From assembly GCA_910592005.1 (NCBI GenBank), contig CAJVPP010000202.1:1-40888 (forward strand): a stretch of DNA of 40,888 nt, in the 5' to 3' direction. Position 1 is the first letter of the stretch. Every line of letters begins with the position of its first letter. The position numbers were made by a program, and so were the translations under genes. Below, in pieces: positions 24,255 to 35,560 of this stretch. The DNA is from Funneliformis mosseae (lineage: Eukaryota; Glomeromycota; Glomeromycetes; Glomerales; Glomeraceae). The notes under the pieces are model-generated. The model saw only the letters and a list, made by a program, of their open reading frames with translations. It was not told the origin of the DNA and did no database searches.

Positions 24255-27200
24255 TTGTTTTTTTTTTTATTATTACGAAATTAGTCCAAAAAAATTAATT
24301 GGAAACATACAGAGTATACATGAATTATGTAAAGTAATGTTAATCTTTTTTTTTGCAAGGTAGAAGTTGAAAATTTTTCTTTGCTATGCGACAACAAAAA
24401 AAATTATTAATAAAAATAAAAAGAAGTAAAGAATTAAAAAGGAAGAGAAACAAAGAAAGGTAAAAAAAAAAAAAAAAAGATATATAATTATAATTATCAT
24501 ACCATTACTAAATAATTATTATTTTCTGTTCGATTAAACAAGGATATATTGAACTTTACGTTAAAAAAATGGTACAAATCAAAAGCGGTTGTAAGGGAAA
24601 AGAAAAAAAAAAAGAAAAAGAGAAAGATCGTAAGGGGAAAGAATTTGTATGACCGAGTAGATATTTTCCCTTAAATCACAAGTATTTATAATTTTCTCTG
24701 CTTGATTTTTTACGCCATAATTAGGTAATTGAAAGTAATTGATTATTTAAAGTTTTTTTTTTTTTTGTCTCCGTAAAAGACTTCATGTGCTAGGGGTAAA
24801 AATTCTAAATTCTGAATTATGTGATTCTAGTATGATTCTAATCCGAAATCACGTGATTATAATGAATCATGAAATCATCATTATCGAAAAAAAAGCAACG
24901 CGACAACGGTGAATATTTTAGCAAAATTAATGAATTATTGCTATTCTATTGTTTTTCTAAGAATTTAATTAATTATTCATTCATACATTGGAGTTCAGCG
25001 AAAAAAGTATATTATTTATTAATATTGTTATTACATATTTTTTATGAGGTTTAAGTATTATAAACTTAAAGCATTTCACATTAAACACGATAATTAAAAA
25101 TAATGGTTCAACCATCAAGTATTTATAGCAAATCATCTCCAAGATTCATTGAAATCATTGTACAATGAAAGGTTAGAATTAGCACCCCTTATACGAAGAT
25201 TTTTAAGTCGATCTTTGCGTCAAGAGATAAGCTTCAACTAAAGTCAACATTTTTATAAATTTGATAAATTTGCATTTTAAGATCAATAAATTTAAGGAGT
25301 GAATTGACTATACACAGTATATAGATTATCTTGTGTATTCCATTCGTTTTCTTATGAAAAATATGTAGCGCAGTAATTTTGCACTAATTATAGTAGTAAT
25401 CTCCGAATATCCACCGAATAATACAAATATTTGGCGTCATGTGCCTAATTCAAAATAATAAATATTAGCAAATGCATGGAAATTAAATGTAACATAAAAT
25501 GTATGCTTTATGGCATATGTCATAAATTTTTAATCGCGATTAAAACCTGTTAAATTTTGATATGGAAACAACATTATTATTTTTTTTTTGAAATTAATAA
25601 ACTAGCCTTATTTATTGCTATAATACCGTAATATTGGTAATCTTCCATTTCGTAAGATGGGTAGATACTCACTCGAAAATCAAACCGATTGAATATAACA
25701 TGACAGGTATTTTGTCGGATGATCTATCATCTATTATTATAACATTCGAACGAAAGATTTGAAATTCCGTTGGAATTTTTCAATTTAAAGATTTCATTAA
25801 TGACTAATTTTTTTTTATAACTGTGGATTAATTAAACCAAGAATAAAGGGAAATTAAGAATCGTTACCTATCTTACCGTTAAATGATTCTCCTTTATTAT
25901 GTGATTTAGAACACTGATAAGAAGCACGAGATGATGATTTATCAATTTCACGTTAGAGATTCGATTCATAACGTTTTCAAAATTCTTTCTTTCATAAGTA
26001 ATTTCTTCATGAACAATGTTGGAAATTTTCATTACGTTTTAGGGTGGTCGTATGGTTTTAAGTAAGCCTTCAAAGAGTTTGTTTATTTTGTCTTTAATAA
26101 TTTTTCTTAATATTTTTTTTTTTAAAGGTGACAAAATCTTTATTAAATTTTACAAATAAAAACAGAAAATGCGAAATATCTATAAATAAAATTAAAATTT
26201 TAACGAAGTCTAAACTAAATTTATCAATAGCTTACTAAGCAGCTGCATCATTCTGGTAATGTTATTTTCTTTGCTTCCAAATTTTGAAGGATCCTTGGCA
26301 ACATGTAAATCATTGATAATAGAGATGTGAGTTCCGGAAGACTTGGACATAGGTAGTATGTGTAACAATATTGTGTATTTAAATTATTTCTTGGAATTTG
26401 CAAATATACCACATAATGTAATAATTTATATTGGTATGACAAAAAATATTTTATTTATCATCGTAAAAAGAAGAAACTTGCGTCAAATTTTGATTTACTG
26501 CGGATGATGCGGCATCTACAAATGGAGTTAATAACGAAGAAAACGTCTTTTATGTTTCCACTCGATTATTGAAAGTGGACCTTTTCCAATTCATGGATAC
26601 TGCATACAATATGAGTAAGAAAAGTTATTATTTTAGTTCATTAGTTAAAACTCGACAATTAAGTATTTAAAAAAGTAAAGAAAGGTACAATTCATGCATA
26701 CAATTTGATAATATGGGACCTTTGCAATAGAAAAGAGGGGAAACTTCCAGGAAAAATAAAAATAAAGTTAATGCTAAATCTGAACATATTTGGCCTAAAA
26801 ATCATAGTTTGCATATTAAAAAGTAAATTGATTTTTTCCAGCAGATTCCCCTTTTCTATTGCAAAAGTCTAGAACAAACAAATAAGACAGTCCTTCAGTA
26901 TTAGCAACGTCCAAGTTGTGAATCCCATGGCTAATTTCATATACTAAAGATATAAGGTATGTACGATAATTTAAGTATAAATTTATAATGAAAACATTTT
27001 TTTATTTTTTTTACACAAATTCTTCGAAAATACTTTATTATTCCTATATATAAAAATATAAACATGTCTCCGATTCAATTAAAAAAATGTAACATCAAAA
27101 TTAATGTAAAACATGAAAAGCGAACTACGTTTCTTAAATTTATAACTGCTAGCACTTTCGATAAAGGTCGTAACTTTTTGACGGGAAATTTCTCCGAATG

Positions 27201-27445
27201 ATAGAACTCTAAAATTCAATTTGTATTACGAACGGAACTACTTTTTTGATTAAAATTAATCTATGCAGTACTATTTTTTTTTTTGATATGAAATTTCTTT
27301 TTTTAATTTTAATGACATAATAATTCTATTAAGGATTAGTGTAAATCTTAATTCGTCTAGATTAGTACCAATTTTATTTATTTATATGCGCGAAAAAAAA
27401 ATATATATATTCGTTTTAGCAAAATTTTTTTAAAAAAGAAATAAA
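24255..27445. other. 3.2-kb divergent intergenic region with weak gene-like fragments
   Basis: Holds promoters for the large membrane protein and the 394-residue protein, purine tracts (about 24350-24640) and the palindrome ATCACGTGAT at 24848-24857. A plus-strand frame at about 26494-26614 reads DAASTNGVNNEENVFYVSTR and ends at a possible donor (gtaaga); no partner exon was found. A 64-codon minus ORF at 26248-26442 has no recognisable domain. Neither is called as a gene. Confidence 0.4.
26717..26869. mobile_element. Small terminal-inverted-repeat element (MITE-like)
   Basis: The left end gacctttgcaatagaaaaga pairs with the right end, which in reverse complement reads gacttttgcaatagaaaagg. 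Pairing continues through GGGGAA and a (C/T)CCAGGAAAAA-like block, about 38 bp in all with a few mismatches. The element is about 153 bp with no coding capacity. No clear target-site duplication is visible. It does not share its ends with the element at 155-313. Confidence 0.65.
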
Positions 27446-29424
27446 ATGAATTTTGATGATTTGCTTGGAAAGCAGCGTAAATCAGAACCTAGGGTGGTTC
27501 TTTTATTGCGTATATTTGCGTTACTTATCATCTCATCATGCTTAATATCATATATCACAATTTTAATCATTGATGTAAATGATGAAATTCCTGCGATTAA
27601 AACCTCGGAAGTTCCCGTGGATTCGATTGCAATTCCCGGTAATTCTAATATATGTATTTATTATTTTCTTTCAAAAAAAAAAAACAAGTTTTCTCATAAA
27701 AACAAATTTTTGTAATAATAGATTTCGCTTTTTCATTTGGATTTTCCTTTAAAATTGTGTGTTCTTTTAGTTGGGTTAATAATGGTATTTATTGAAATTA
27801 CGAATTTTTAATCAAAATTGATTTTAATTTATTTATTTAATTATTTATTTATAGAATTTAATAATAGAATAGATGATTCATGTATGCGATACATAATTAC
27901 TCCAAAGTATATTCAAGGATTGTATAGAGGAAGTTTTTCTTTAAATGATCAATCATATTTATTTACTTCCCCGAAACAAGATGAATGGTTAGATACTTTG
28001 GCATTTGTATTTGTTGCTGACGATCCAAGTTTCAATGCTTCTATGATTTCCGTTTCACCTCCTTACATGCCACCTTACATACAAATTTTTGATCCGGGTA
28101 AGTGAAATCTATCTTTTGATACCACTAAAGCGTTATTTGGTAATTAAAATCTTTTTATTTTATTTTTTTTTTGTAAAAAAAAAAAAAAAATTATTAGACA
28201 ATAATCCTATTAAACAATTCGATGGTACGTTAGATTTATCAAAGTTAAATTCTACTTCTCGAACGACAAATAACGAACGAGAGATATTATATAAAAATTG
28301 GTTTTTAATACGAGATAAAATGGTATTTCATACTTTATTATTTATTTTATATTATTTTTTCTTTTTTTTTTAAAAAAAAAAAAAAAAAATTTCAAACCTT
28401 TTTATAAAATACAAATCAAGATCGCTTTCGTTTCTTTTTTGAAATATACAAAAAAAAGTATTATCCCAAATTGGAAAAAGAATTTTGGAGTGTTTTTAGA
28501 TTATAAAGTATCTACTTATATTAAAACAAAGTTGGATCGTAAGTAATTTTTTTTTTAGTTTTTTAAATTATCTTAAAGACATAGTGATTGATTTTTTTTA
28601 TTTTTTTTTTTTTATCGTGTAGAGGAATATTCGGTTAATGAAAGTGAATCTTATCAAGGTATGTTTATAATTAAACCGGGTTCATTTATTGACTCTATGG
28701 AAACTGAACAGAGGTATTCTTTTCTTTTCTTTATGTATTTATTTTTTCTGAATTTATTAAAAACTAATTTTTCGCTATTATACTTTTAAAGATCTAGTAC
28801 GGTAATAATTTTTTTTTACAAAAAATTTGATAATATACTGTATATAATTAATAATTAATATACGTATAAAATAGTACTTGGGTATTATTGGAGTTATAGG
28901 CGGTAAGCAATATTATATAATTTCACACGATAAAATCTTTGAGCTAAACGTATACAAATTGTTCATAATGCAGGTGCTTGGGGGCTAGTAGCGGCATTTT
29001 ATGCTTTTCTATTCGGTAATGTTCCATGGAAAAGGGAGAAAATTAAAAAAATTTCATTAATTACTAATTCCTTATCACCTATTGATTAGGCGCATCATCA
29101 ATCCATCCGTGGGGTTTTATACAATCACATTGTTGTGGAATTAAACCAAAAACACAAAAAAAATTGAGAGAATCGTTATCAATTTTACCATTAATTGATG
29201 ATTCTTTATCTGATCATAAAGGTACAGCGGAAGAATTTTCAGCGGAAGAATTCAATCAGATGAAAGGAAGATTGAAATCTTTAGAAACGTTATTAAGAGA
29301 ATATGTTATTGATGTAAAGTATTTACAAAGCATTGAAAACTGTAATATTAGAAAAGCAGAGACCAAAATGGGTGAAACTTCTTCAAGTGTATCACTAAAA
29401 CAGATTGACATTCAACCTGTTTAA
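27446..29424 (+). CDS. Two-helix membrane protein, uncharacterised fungal family
   Basis: Nine exons: 27446-27638, 27855-28097, 28198-28322, 28421-28538, 28623-28713, 28792-28801, 28875-28902, 28974-29015, 29090-29424. They give 394 residues, all junctions in phase. One membrane helix lies near the N-terminus (VVLLLRIFALLIISSCLISY, about 18-37), an extracytoplasmic-like domain of ~220 residues follows, then a Gly/Ala-rich helix (LGIIGVIGGAWGLVAAFYAF, about 262-281). The tail has the motif LFGASSIHPWGFIQSHCCGI and a likely coiled coil (about 340-375). I associate the PWG-Q-CCG motif with uncharacterised Mucoromycota membrane proteins, but this is from memory and no function follows. Exon 6 is only 10 nt, so automatic predictions may miss it. 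Exon 5 could instead donate at GTATGT (28660); reading through keeps the frame. Confidence 0.8.
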
Positions 29425-30032
29425 TTGATGCTTAAATTACAATAGAATTAATACTAATTCTAAGTTCAGAGATTACATATTCAAGCTATCAAGTTTTATT
29501 TTATTGGATTTAATATCTTGCTAATATTTACAATCTCTTGACATTCATTTTCTTAAATGCTATCTGAATTATGATAAGTTCTCTTCATGTTACTTTTACA
29601 TTAATAGTTTGATTAATCTGAGTTGATTGATATGACGGATTTATCATTCTTATCATTTGATTTCTCTTGATTTTCTTGATTATTTTCTGATGATTATACT
29701 CTAGTGTAAATGTTTTTTTTTGATTTTATCACCTACATTTTATAATGTTTTAGCAAAATTTTATTGAGCAAATTTGAACACAGTCATTCTAAAAATGAAT
29801 AATATAATTAATAAATATATATCAATTATATCAATTGAAAATTTGGTTTACTTCATAAAATAAATGGTAAAACTATTACAGGAGTATAAATTTTCAAAAC
29901 TGTTTGTATCTGAATAGATTAGCAGAAAAGAACAATAATTATCTTAAGCTACCTTTTATGTAGGATTTACCAATTTTATTATTATATTTAAATCAGTAAA
30001 CAAAGCTTTCAGTTAGAATGAAATAAAAAATT
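29425..30032. other. AT-rich intergenic sequence
   Basis: Contains the 3' end of the preceding gene. Several TTGATT/TCTTGATT repeats occur at 29600-29700. No gene was recognised. Confidence 0.5.
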
Positions 30033-30254
30033 CTAAAAACATTTTGAATTAAATCTTCTGCTAAAGCATCTACAAATTAAATTAATAATTTCTGAATCTT
30101 TATCTTTAAATTGAGGTTTATTTATTTCATTTATAGTTCTAGAGGTATCTATTATTTTATCATAGTTTAAGTTTAAATTATCAAGTAGTAGATATTCAGT
30201 CTCATCTTCACTTAAATAACTTTTTTTATTATCTACAGTAGTTTGAAGGCTACT
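30033..30254 (-). pseudogene. Coding-like fragment of unknown family
   Basis: On the minus strand 73 codons are open to a TAG at 30035-30033, beginning SSLQTTVDNKKSYLSEDETE and ending CRCFSRRFNSKCF. There is no start codon; upstream the coding-like reading moves to another frame (CSKTTLIKSQFDLNI) and meets stops. The composition (charged residues, Leu runs) looks like real protein rather than translated AT noise. I do not recognise it. It is probably a remnant of a repeated gene. Confidence 0.35.
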
Positions 30255-31000
30255 AAATATTTAAATCAAATTGAGATTTAATTAAAGTTGTTTTTGAACA
30301 GAATTTTAGTTAGGTTAAATTGAGATAATTAGAGTTAAATATTTTCTGATTCTCTAGTATTAGATCTTTTAAGAATCTAGTCTACTTTAGCAAGTAGTAG
30401 ACAAGTATTTTCTTCTTCAATCAAGTTATAATAATAGGTTATAAAAGGTATAAATCTAAGTTCAATTCGATTTTAAGATTAAAGAGTAGTTTAACTAATA
30501 TTTCTCTTTAAGAAAGCTATGTTTAATTCTTCTTGTAATGGGGGGAACAAGGGGAATTCCCACTAAGGAGTGGTGGCCTCTCCAGTGCCTTCTTGCTATA
30601 TTACTATGTATTCCTTTTCCATTTCTCGCATCTCTAGCTCATTATAATTACTAATTATATTTCTTGCCTGTCTGGAGATTCCACAATCTCGGAAATACTA
30701 TTTTGTAATCTTACTTAGCTAAACTCTTTGGAATTGTATAAATACTAATTTGTGCACATAAAGCCCCGAATGGCTTCAGAAGGTCATCCTGGATATTACA
30801 AAAAATGTCACATATCAAATTCCTAATGAAATAATACTTGTAACCCTAAGAAAACCAATTTGCTTTCTTGATTGGCGTTCGTTCTGAAATCGTTTGTTTC
30901 CAAGTGGTTAAAAAAAATCTACTTTGGCACGTTCCTATCTGAAACCCCTTTGGAATCCATCTTGGGTAACAAAATTTTTCACATATATGATCGCTAAACA
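30255..31000. other. Decayed sequence with a GC-richer patch
   Basis: At about 30540-30600 there is a patch much richer in G and C than its surroundings (ggggaattccc palindrome, then aaggagtggtggcctctcc). Two related segments, near 30781-30821 and 30955-30988, share a CATC-TGG-TA-CAAAA-TT-CACATAT pattern. No coding frame was recognised. It may be a non-coding repeat family member. Confidence 0.35.
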
Positions 31001-31271
31001 TGAAAACAAATAGTGTTCACATTCTGCAGAGTACCGAAGGTGCGAAGCATGTATACAAGATATGAAAACAAATAGTGTTCACACTCTGCGGAGCACCGAA
31101 GGTGCGGAGCATATATACAAGATATAAAAACAAATAGTGTTCACACTCTGCGAAGCACTGAAGGTGCGGAGCATGTACATAAGATATGAAAACAAATAGT
31201 GTCCACACTCTGCGGAGTACCAAAGGTGCGGAGCATATACATAAGATATGAAAACAAATAGTATCTACACT
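31001..31271. repeat. 62-bp tandem repeat, four full copies plus a partial
   Basis: Units start tgaaaacaaatagtgttcac at 31001, 31063, 31125 (variant), 31187 and 31249, exactly 62 bp apart. Copies differ at a few positions, mostly transitions. Each unit carries CTCTGCGGAGCACCGAAGGT-type sequence; in the second copy GCACC-gaa-GGTGC (31093-31105) can form a perfect hairpin. A 68-codon minus-strand ORF here is only the repeat read through, because 62 is not a multiple of 3. Confidence 0.95.
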
Positions 31272-31375
31272 CCCTTTTCTTCACATTGTTCAGAAAAAGA
31301 TAAATAGGATACTTTGTTTTCTGGCTTCGAATTTATAAGAAGGCAGGCATGAAAAAAATCAAGTGATATAAATGA

Positions 31376-31636
31376 TCATTCATATTGTATTCCTGTCACT
31401 AGCCCGTCACTAGCCTGAATTTTTGCAAGCTTCTGACGTTGATAAAAATCTCGAATGTGATATTTGCCAGCATGTTTCCTATAAGCACTATAAATAGAGG
31501 AAGTTAATTTTCCGCATTCTATACAGAGAACCCGCCTAAGAGACTTCCAATGAATTTTACACCCTTCTGGCCGATAGTATCCCTCATTGCATACTTCTCC
31601 AGTCCTAAGAATATATGGATATTTATAAAATCCCAT
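31376..31636 (-). CDS. Small Cys/His protein, C2H2-like finger
   Basis: The ORF encodes 86 residues from an ATG. It contains CIECGKLTSSIYSAYRKHAG followed by KYH, i.e. C-x2-C-x13-H-x4-H, close to a C2H2 zinc finger though one residue longer than usual between Cys and His. It lies in a repeat-rich region next to decayed ORFs, so it may be part of a mobile element or a gene fragment. Splicing was not needed. Function unknown. Confidence 0.4.
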   Translation of the reverse strand: MGFYKYPYILRTGEVCNEGYYRPEGCKIHWKSLRRVLCIECGKLTSSIYSAYRKHAGKYHIRDFYQRQKLAKIQASDGLVTGIQYE

Positions 31637-31739
31637 TCCAATAGTCTTTTCTTTTTGAATAAATATGTAACTCTAATTATCCGATTAAATTAATTTTCAT
31701 TTTAAACTTTTTGTAACCATATATACTCTTTGAGAAAAA

Positions 31740-33597
31740 ATGAGCGGAATACTTGGTAGTATCACCAGTGCATTAGGACGATTATTCGGAAACTTTTGGG
31801 AGACCCGACACCACCTGAGTTACCTGAGCCTCCCAAAGAAGAGGTGGACTCAGATGGGAACAGCGACTATTCGACCGCTTTAACTTGTCAAAATACTCAA
31901 AATACAGAAACAAGATGGTATTTAGCAATTCAAAGGTTTCTATTCTGGAAAAAGCAAGGTAAGGATGTTGAGTTCTATGATGGGAGTATACAATGGATTG
32001 GTTCTGAAAATGATTTCCGTGATTTATCACGAGACTGGTTTTTAATCAAAGCCAATCCAAATGAGACACTTCAGGAAGCACATAAACGATATAATGAAGA
32101 AGCCAGTGCAATCGCATGGTGGAGTAGAGGACAGATTGATTTATGAAAAACTGGTACATATGCAATGTCAAGTTTGCGCTTCTTCCAAGATGTCTCTAGT
32201 GCTCCTAGAAAATCAGAAGAATTATTACAAGAAGAAGACCATTGGATAAGATCAGCATACACAGGAGCTTTAACATGGGCTGAGCCATATGAAGGAATTG
32301 CGACTGAATTGGACTTCAATGAATTTTATCCAGAGATTTTATCTAGTTATATGTCAGGCTGGCCCGTAAGAGCAGGTGAATTTAAAATAATCACACATAT
32401 TAGGACTAATTCTATCAAGGATATCCTAAAGTATGGTATTTATTGAGTCTTCATAGAAGGACAACCAGCAGAACAAAAATGTATAAGAGGATTTCATTAT
32501 AATCCTGCAGGATATTACACTCACTATGATTTATTATTAGCAATGAATTTAGGTCTCCACATAGAGTTATTCTCTGAAAGTCCTAATGCTCTTATATTTG
32601 AGCAAACTACGCTTATGAGCGGGCATGATATTTTCAATCAATGGCAAGATATCTTACAGAGATCAAGAAAGAGGGTGGACAAGCGGGAAAAGTAGCCAAA
32701 CATATGCTAGTATTACTCTAAGGGCGATTATACTCAGATGGGAGAAGGCCAGGACCACATCGGTATATGACACCTTTTATCTCAGCAAAGGAACGCAAAA
32801 ATATATCAGAAAAAATTAGACCTGTAGGAGATCGTGTAAAGCATATCCACACAGATGGTTTTATTATTTCAGATAAAAATACTGAACAGCTGATAGAAAG
32901 ATATGTAGGCGGGAAGAGTGATCTAAAAATTGCAAAATCAGGTATCGTAACGATAAAAAATGTGATGAATCTAAAGTGGGTCGATTTTGAGGAAATAGTC
33001 CCACCACCCCTGAAATCGGAAAAATCACCCATCCGTTTCTTATCTTTACCAAATGAGATTCTCGATAGAATTTTCCAACATTATAGAAAAGATAAGGATA
33101 AGAAAATGTATCCACTTTTATTTGTTAATAAGCAATGGTATTATATTGCTAGAAGATTAATATGACAAAGAATAACTCTAACAGCTATCTCCAGAATCAA
33201 GTTTACTAAAGCATTGAGTAGGAATACGAAGCCAGTCATATGTGGACAAGTATAAGGTCTTAAATTTATTAGAGAAATAAATATAGAGCCAGATGTCTAC
33301 ATTTCTGAAGTGTGTAAGGCATGTCTAAATTTACAACGGCTAAGTTTTGAAAATTGTGGATCGCGTATACTTAACAATAAAAATCTAGAATCACTTCTAG
33401 CTGAGTGCTCCAATTTAAAAAGACTCACAATAAGAGGTTCTAGTCACATAAGCCCAAAAACATTTTTAAAAATTCCAAAACTAGTCACTAAATTGGGAGT
33501 GATAGAAATTAGGACTTGTTTGCGGATTAGAGATGACACAAAAAGCAATTTCCAAAACTTATACCCAAAAATAAAACTTATTTATGAAGAGGAATAG
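31740..33597 (+). pseudogene. Decayed DNA polymerase B-like ORF fused to F-box and leucine-rich tail
   Basis: The reading starts MSGILGSITSALGRLFG at 31740, shifts frame near 31795, and runs to 32640 with TGA at 32144 and 32444. It shifts again and continues in one frame to 33597 with TAA at 32719, TGA at 33163 and TAA at 33253. The motif ELDFNEFYPEIL fits family B polymerase motif A (D-F-x-x-x-Y-P). GGQAGKVAKHMLVLL fits the Lys/Asn/Gly motif B region, and KHIHTDGFIISD fits motif C. After a short linker the same frame enters an F-box (FLSLPNEILDRIF, then LLFVNKQWYYIA) and a leucine-rich segment (LQRLSFENC, LKRLTIRG). The polymerase call rests on these three motifs only; the F-box is clearer. 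Five in-frame stops and two frameshifts make it non-functional. Confidence 0.6.
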
Positions 33598-33983
33598 CTT
33601 AATAAATAATGCGAAGTAATATGGTAAACGTTACATATATCACGAGAACAAGCAACTGCGCAAAATAATTATCAAGACACATCTTCCAATCAGATTAATT
33701 AAATTGGATAGACGGTCTCAGAGGAACCATATATATTCAAGCAGGCAGGTTATGCAACATATTAATTTTCACATATCAAAAAGTTATAGTTAGTTTTCTT
33801 ATTTTGCGGGATCGCTAAGAGATCATCCAGCTGGAGGCACTAATCATGAAGTCTTTTTTTTATTGATTTGCAAGGGTCTAGTCCTAAAGGAACTGCTAAT
33901 AAATGATGCCATGCTGTGTGTAATTGCTAATGAAAATCTGGTAATATCTTTCTCCTGCGACCCTATAAAACAAGCGAGAAATA
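33598..33983. other. Spacer between two decayed ORFs
   Basis: Contains a short frame at 33863-33950 (KGLVLKELLINDAML) that may be a leftover exon, but its putative donor does not join the next ORF in phase. Nothing else was recognised. Confidence 0.35.
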
Positions 33984-34661
33984 TTGTTTTTTTTTTCAGA
34001 AAACGTTACCAAAGAAAATCAAGAGAGTGTAAACCTGACTTCTACTGAGGAGGATAACAATCTGGGTGATCTAATTTATTATGATGATAATGAGCCGAGA
34101 GGCGCTTCGTATGATGATTATGGGGGAAAAAGTAAGATTCCGAAACCTTTCATCTCGTCTCTTATTAATCATAGGAACATAGCTTATAATACCCTGAAGT
34201 ATCTTGAGGATGATACGGTCAAGGATAAAGAAATCTAGGAGCTTAGGCAATGCACTGAGTGTACGAACAATATTTTGTCATCACCAATCAAAGCACTCAC
34301 CATCCTCACCTGCGGGCATATTTTTCATAGACCATGTATCGAGAAGCAACTTCTACATACCAAACCCAGTACATGCCTATTTCCCGATTGTGAAAAGAAT
34401 GTCGATATTATTGTAGATCCAAATTCTATTAGGAGAGGTTCGCAATCATCACAATCTAGCGGAACTTCGGCTTTAACTAATTTGATAGGTAAAAAAGTTG
34501 TCCTGAATTCGCCAGTTATACCAGAAGAGGGAAGACCATCTGACCCAATGGACGTGAATCCCGATGGCAATGTAGCACTCATGAACGTATTATTATCAGG
34601 TGGGAGCAAAGATCGTCCAAGTCTACTGGGGTCGCTAAATAACACATTTTACATTCTATAA
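33984..34661 (+). pseudogene. RING-type zinc finger protein interrupted by TAG
   Basis: One frame runs from about 33984 to 34661 with a single TAG at 34236-34238. Before it is an acidic Asp/Glu-rich stretch (EEDNNLGDLIYYDDNEPRG). After it comes a RING-like finger: C-x2-C (CTEC), then LTCGHIFHRPCIEKQ and CLFPDCEKN, i.e. C-x-H-x2-H-x2-C and C-x4-C, followed by a Ser/Pro-rich tail. RING proteins of this kind act as E3 ubiquitin ligases; that role is inferred from the fold. The acceptor ttttttcag at 33991-33999 suggests an upstream exon outside the frame. The stop makes this a pseudogene unless it is a sequencing error. A GT-AG intron that removes the TAG would have to be about 21 nt, which is too short. 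Confidence 0.6.
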
Positions 34662-35560
34662 AAATCTTTGAAATTATATTTGTTTCTATTTGTAAGAAAA
34701 TCTTAAAAAAAAACTTATTTTTAATGTAAAGTTTCACATGATAATCTATCAATTTCTTAATTAATATTAATATAATAGTTATCAAATATGTCATATACAG
34801 CAATTATTAATTAAAGAATCTTGTATTACATATTCTAATTGATTCAAAAAACAAAGTTTCTAAAACATACAAAATTTTTTTAATAAACTGAAAATGTAAC
34901 ATATAAACTTTAAAAAACATTAATTTTATAAGAATATTTCGCTTCCTTAAAATTTTATATATATAGAATTTAATTATAACTTTTTGACTTATATATAAAG
35001 ATCTTTTTATTAATATTAATTATTTTCAAAAATTTTATATAAAATGTTAGCCAGTAATATCATTTTATATTAAAAAATCTGCTTTAAAATTTAGATGTAT
35101 ATTGTTAAAAAATAAATAAAAAAGTAAAATTTCTATGTAATATAGTAAAACTTAAGTAATTTAAACTTTATTATTTTTTTTAAATATAATACTAAAAAAT
35201 TATTTCTTTTATTTTTTAAATATTCTATATTTATTCTATTAATACATATCCTCATTTCTCCTTTATCAACCAGTCTGTATGGGTTTATGAATTTATTCAT
35301 TTTATTATATAATCATCTATATTGTTAAATCTATTAAAATTAGTTTATAATCTTAAATATATCTTACTTAGTTATTGTATCATCAAACCCTTATTATTAT
35401 ATGGTCCGATGCAAAATGTAGATATACCAATATATTTATAGTAAAAAAATAAATTTTTAAATTTAATATAAACATTTAAACATTTTTATTTATTATATAG
35501 GTTTTGAGAAATATTTTAATATAAATTTTATTAAAATATAAAATTTCTATAAAAATTTTA
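34662..35560. other. AT-rich spacer
   Basis: No gene, RNA or convincing repeat was seen. Mostly A/T runs with one more mixed patch near 35250-35300. Confidence 0.5.

Noticed and set aside
26248..26442. 64-codon minus ORF in the long spacer
   Set aside because: No domain, no neighbouring exon in phase and Leu/Tyr-rich composition typical of AT-rich noise; mentioned only in the spacer entry.
31017..31223. 68-codon minus ORF with a repeated peptide
   Set aside because: It is only the 62-bp tandem repeat read through successive frames.
32718..33115. Minus-strand ORFs over the polymerase/F-box pseudogene
   Set aside because: Antisense shadows; no motif, while the plus strand carries recognisable motifs.
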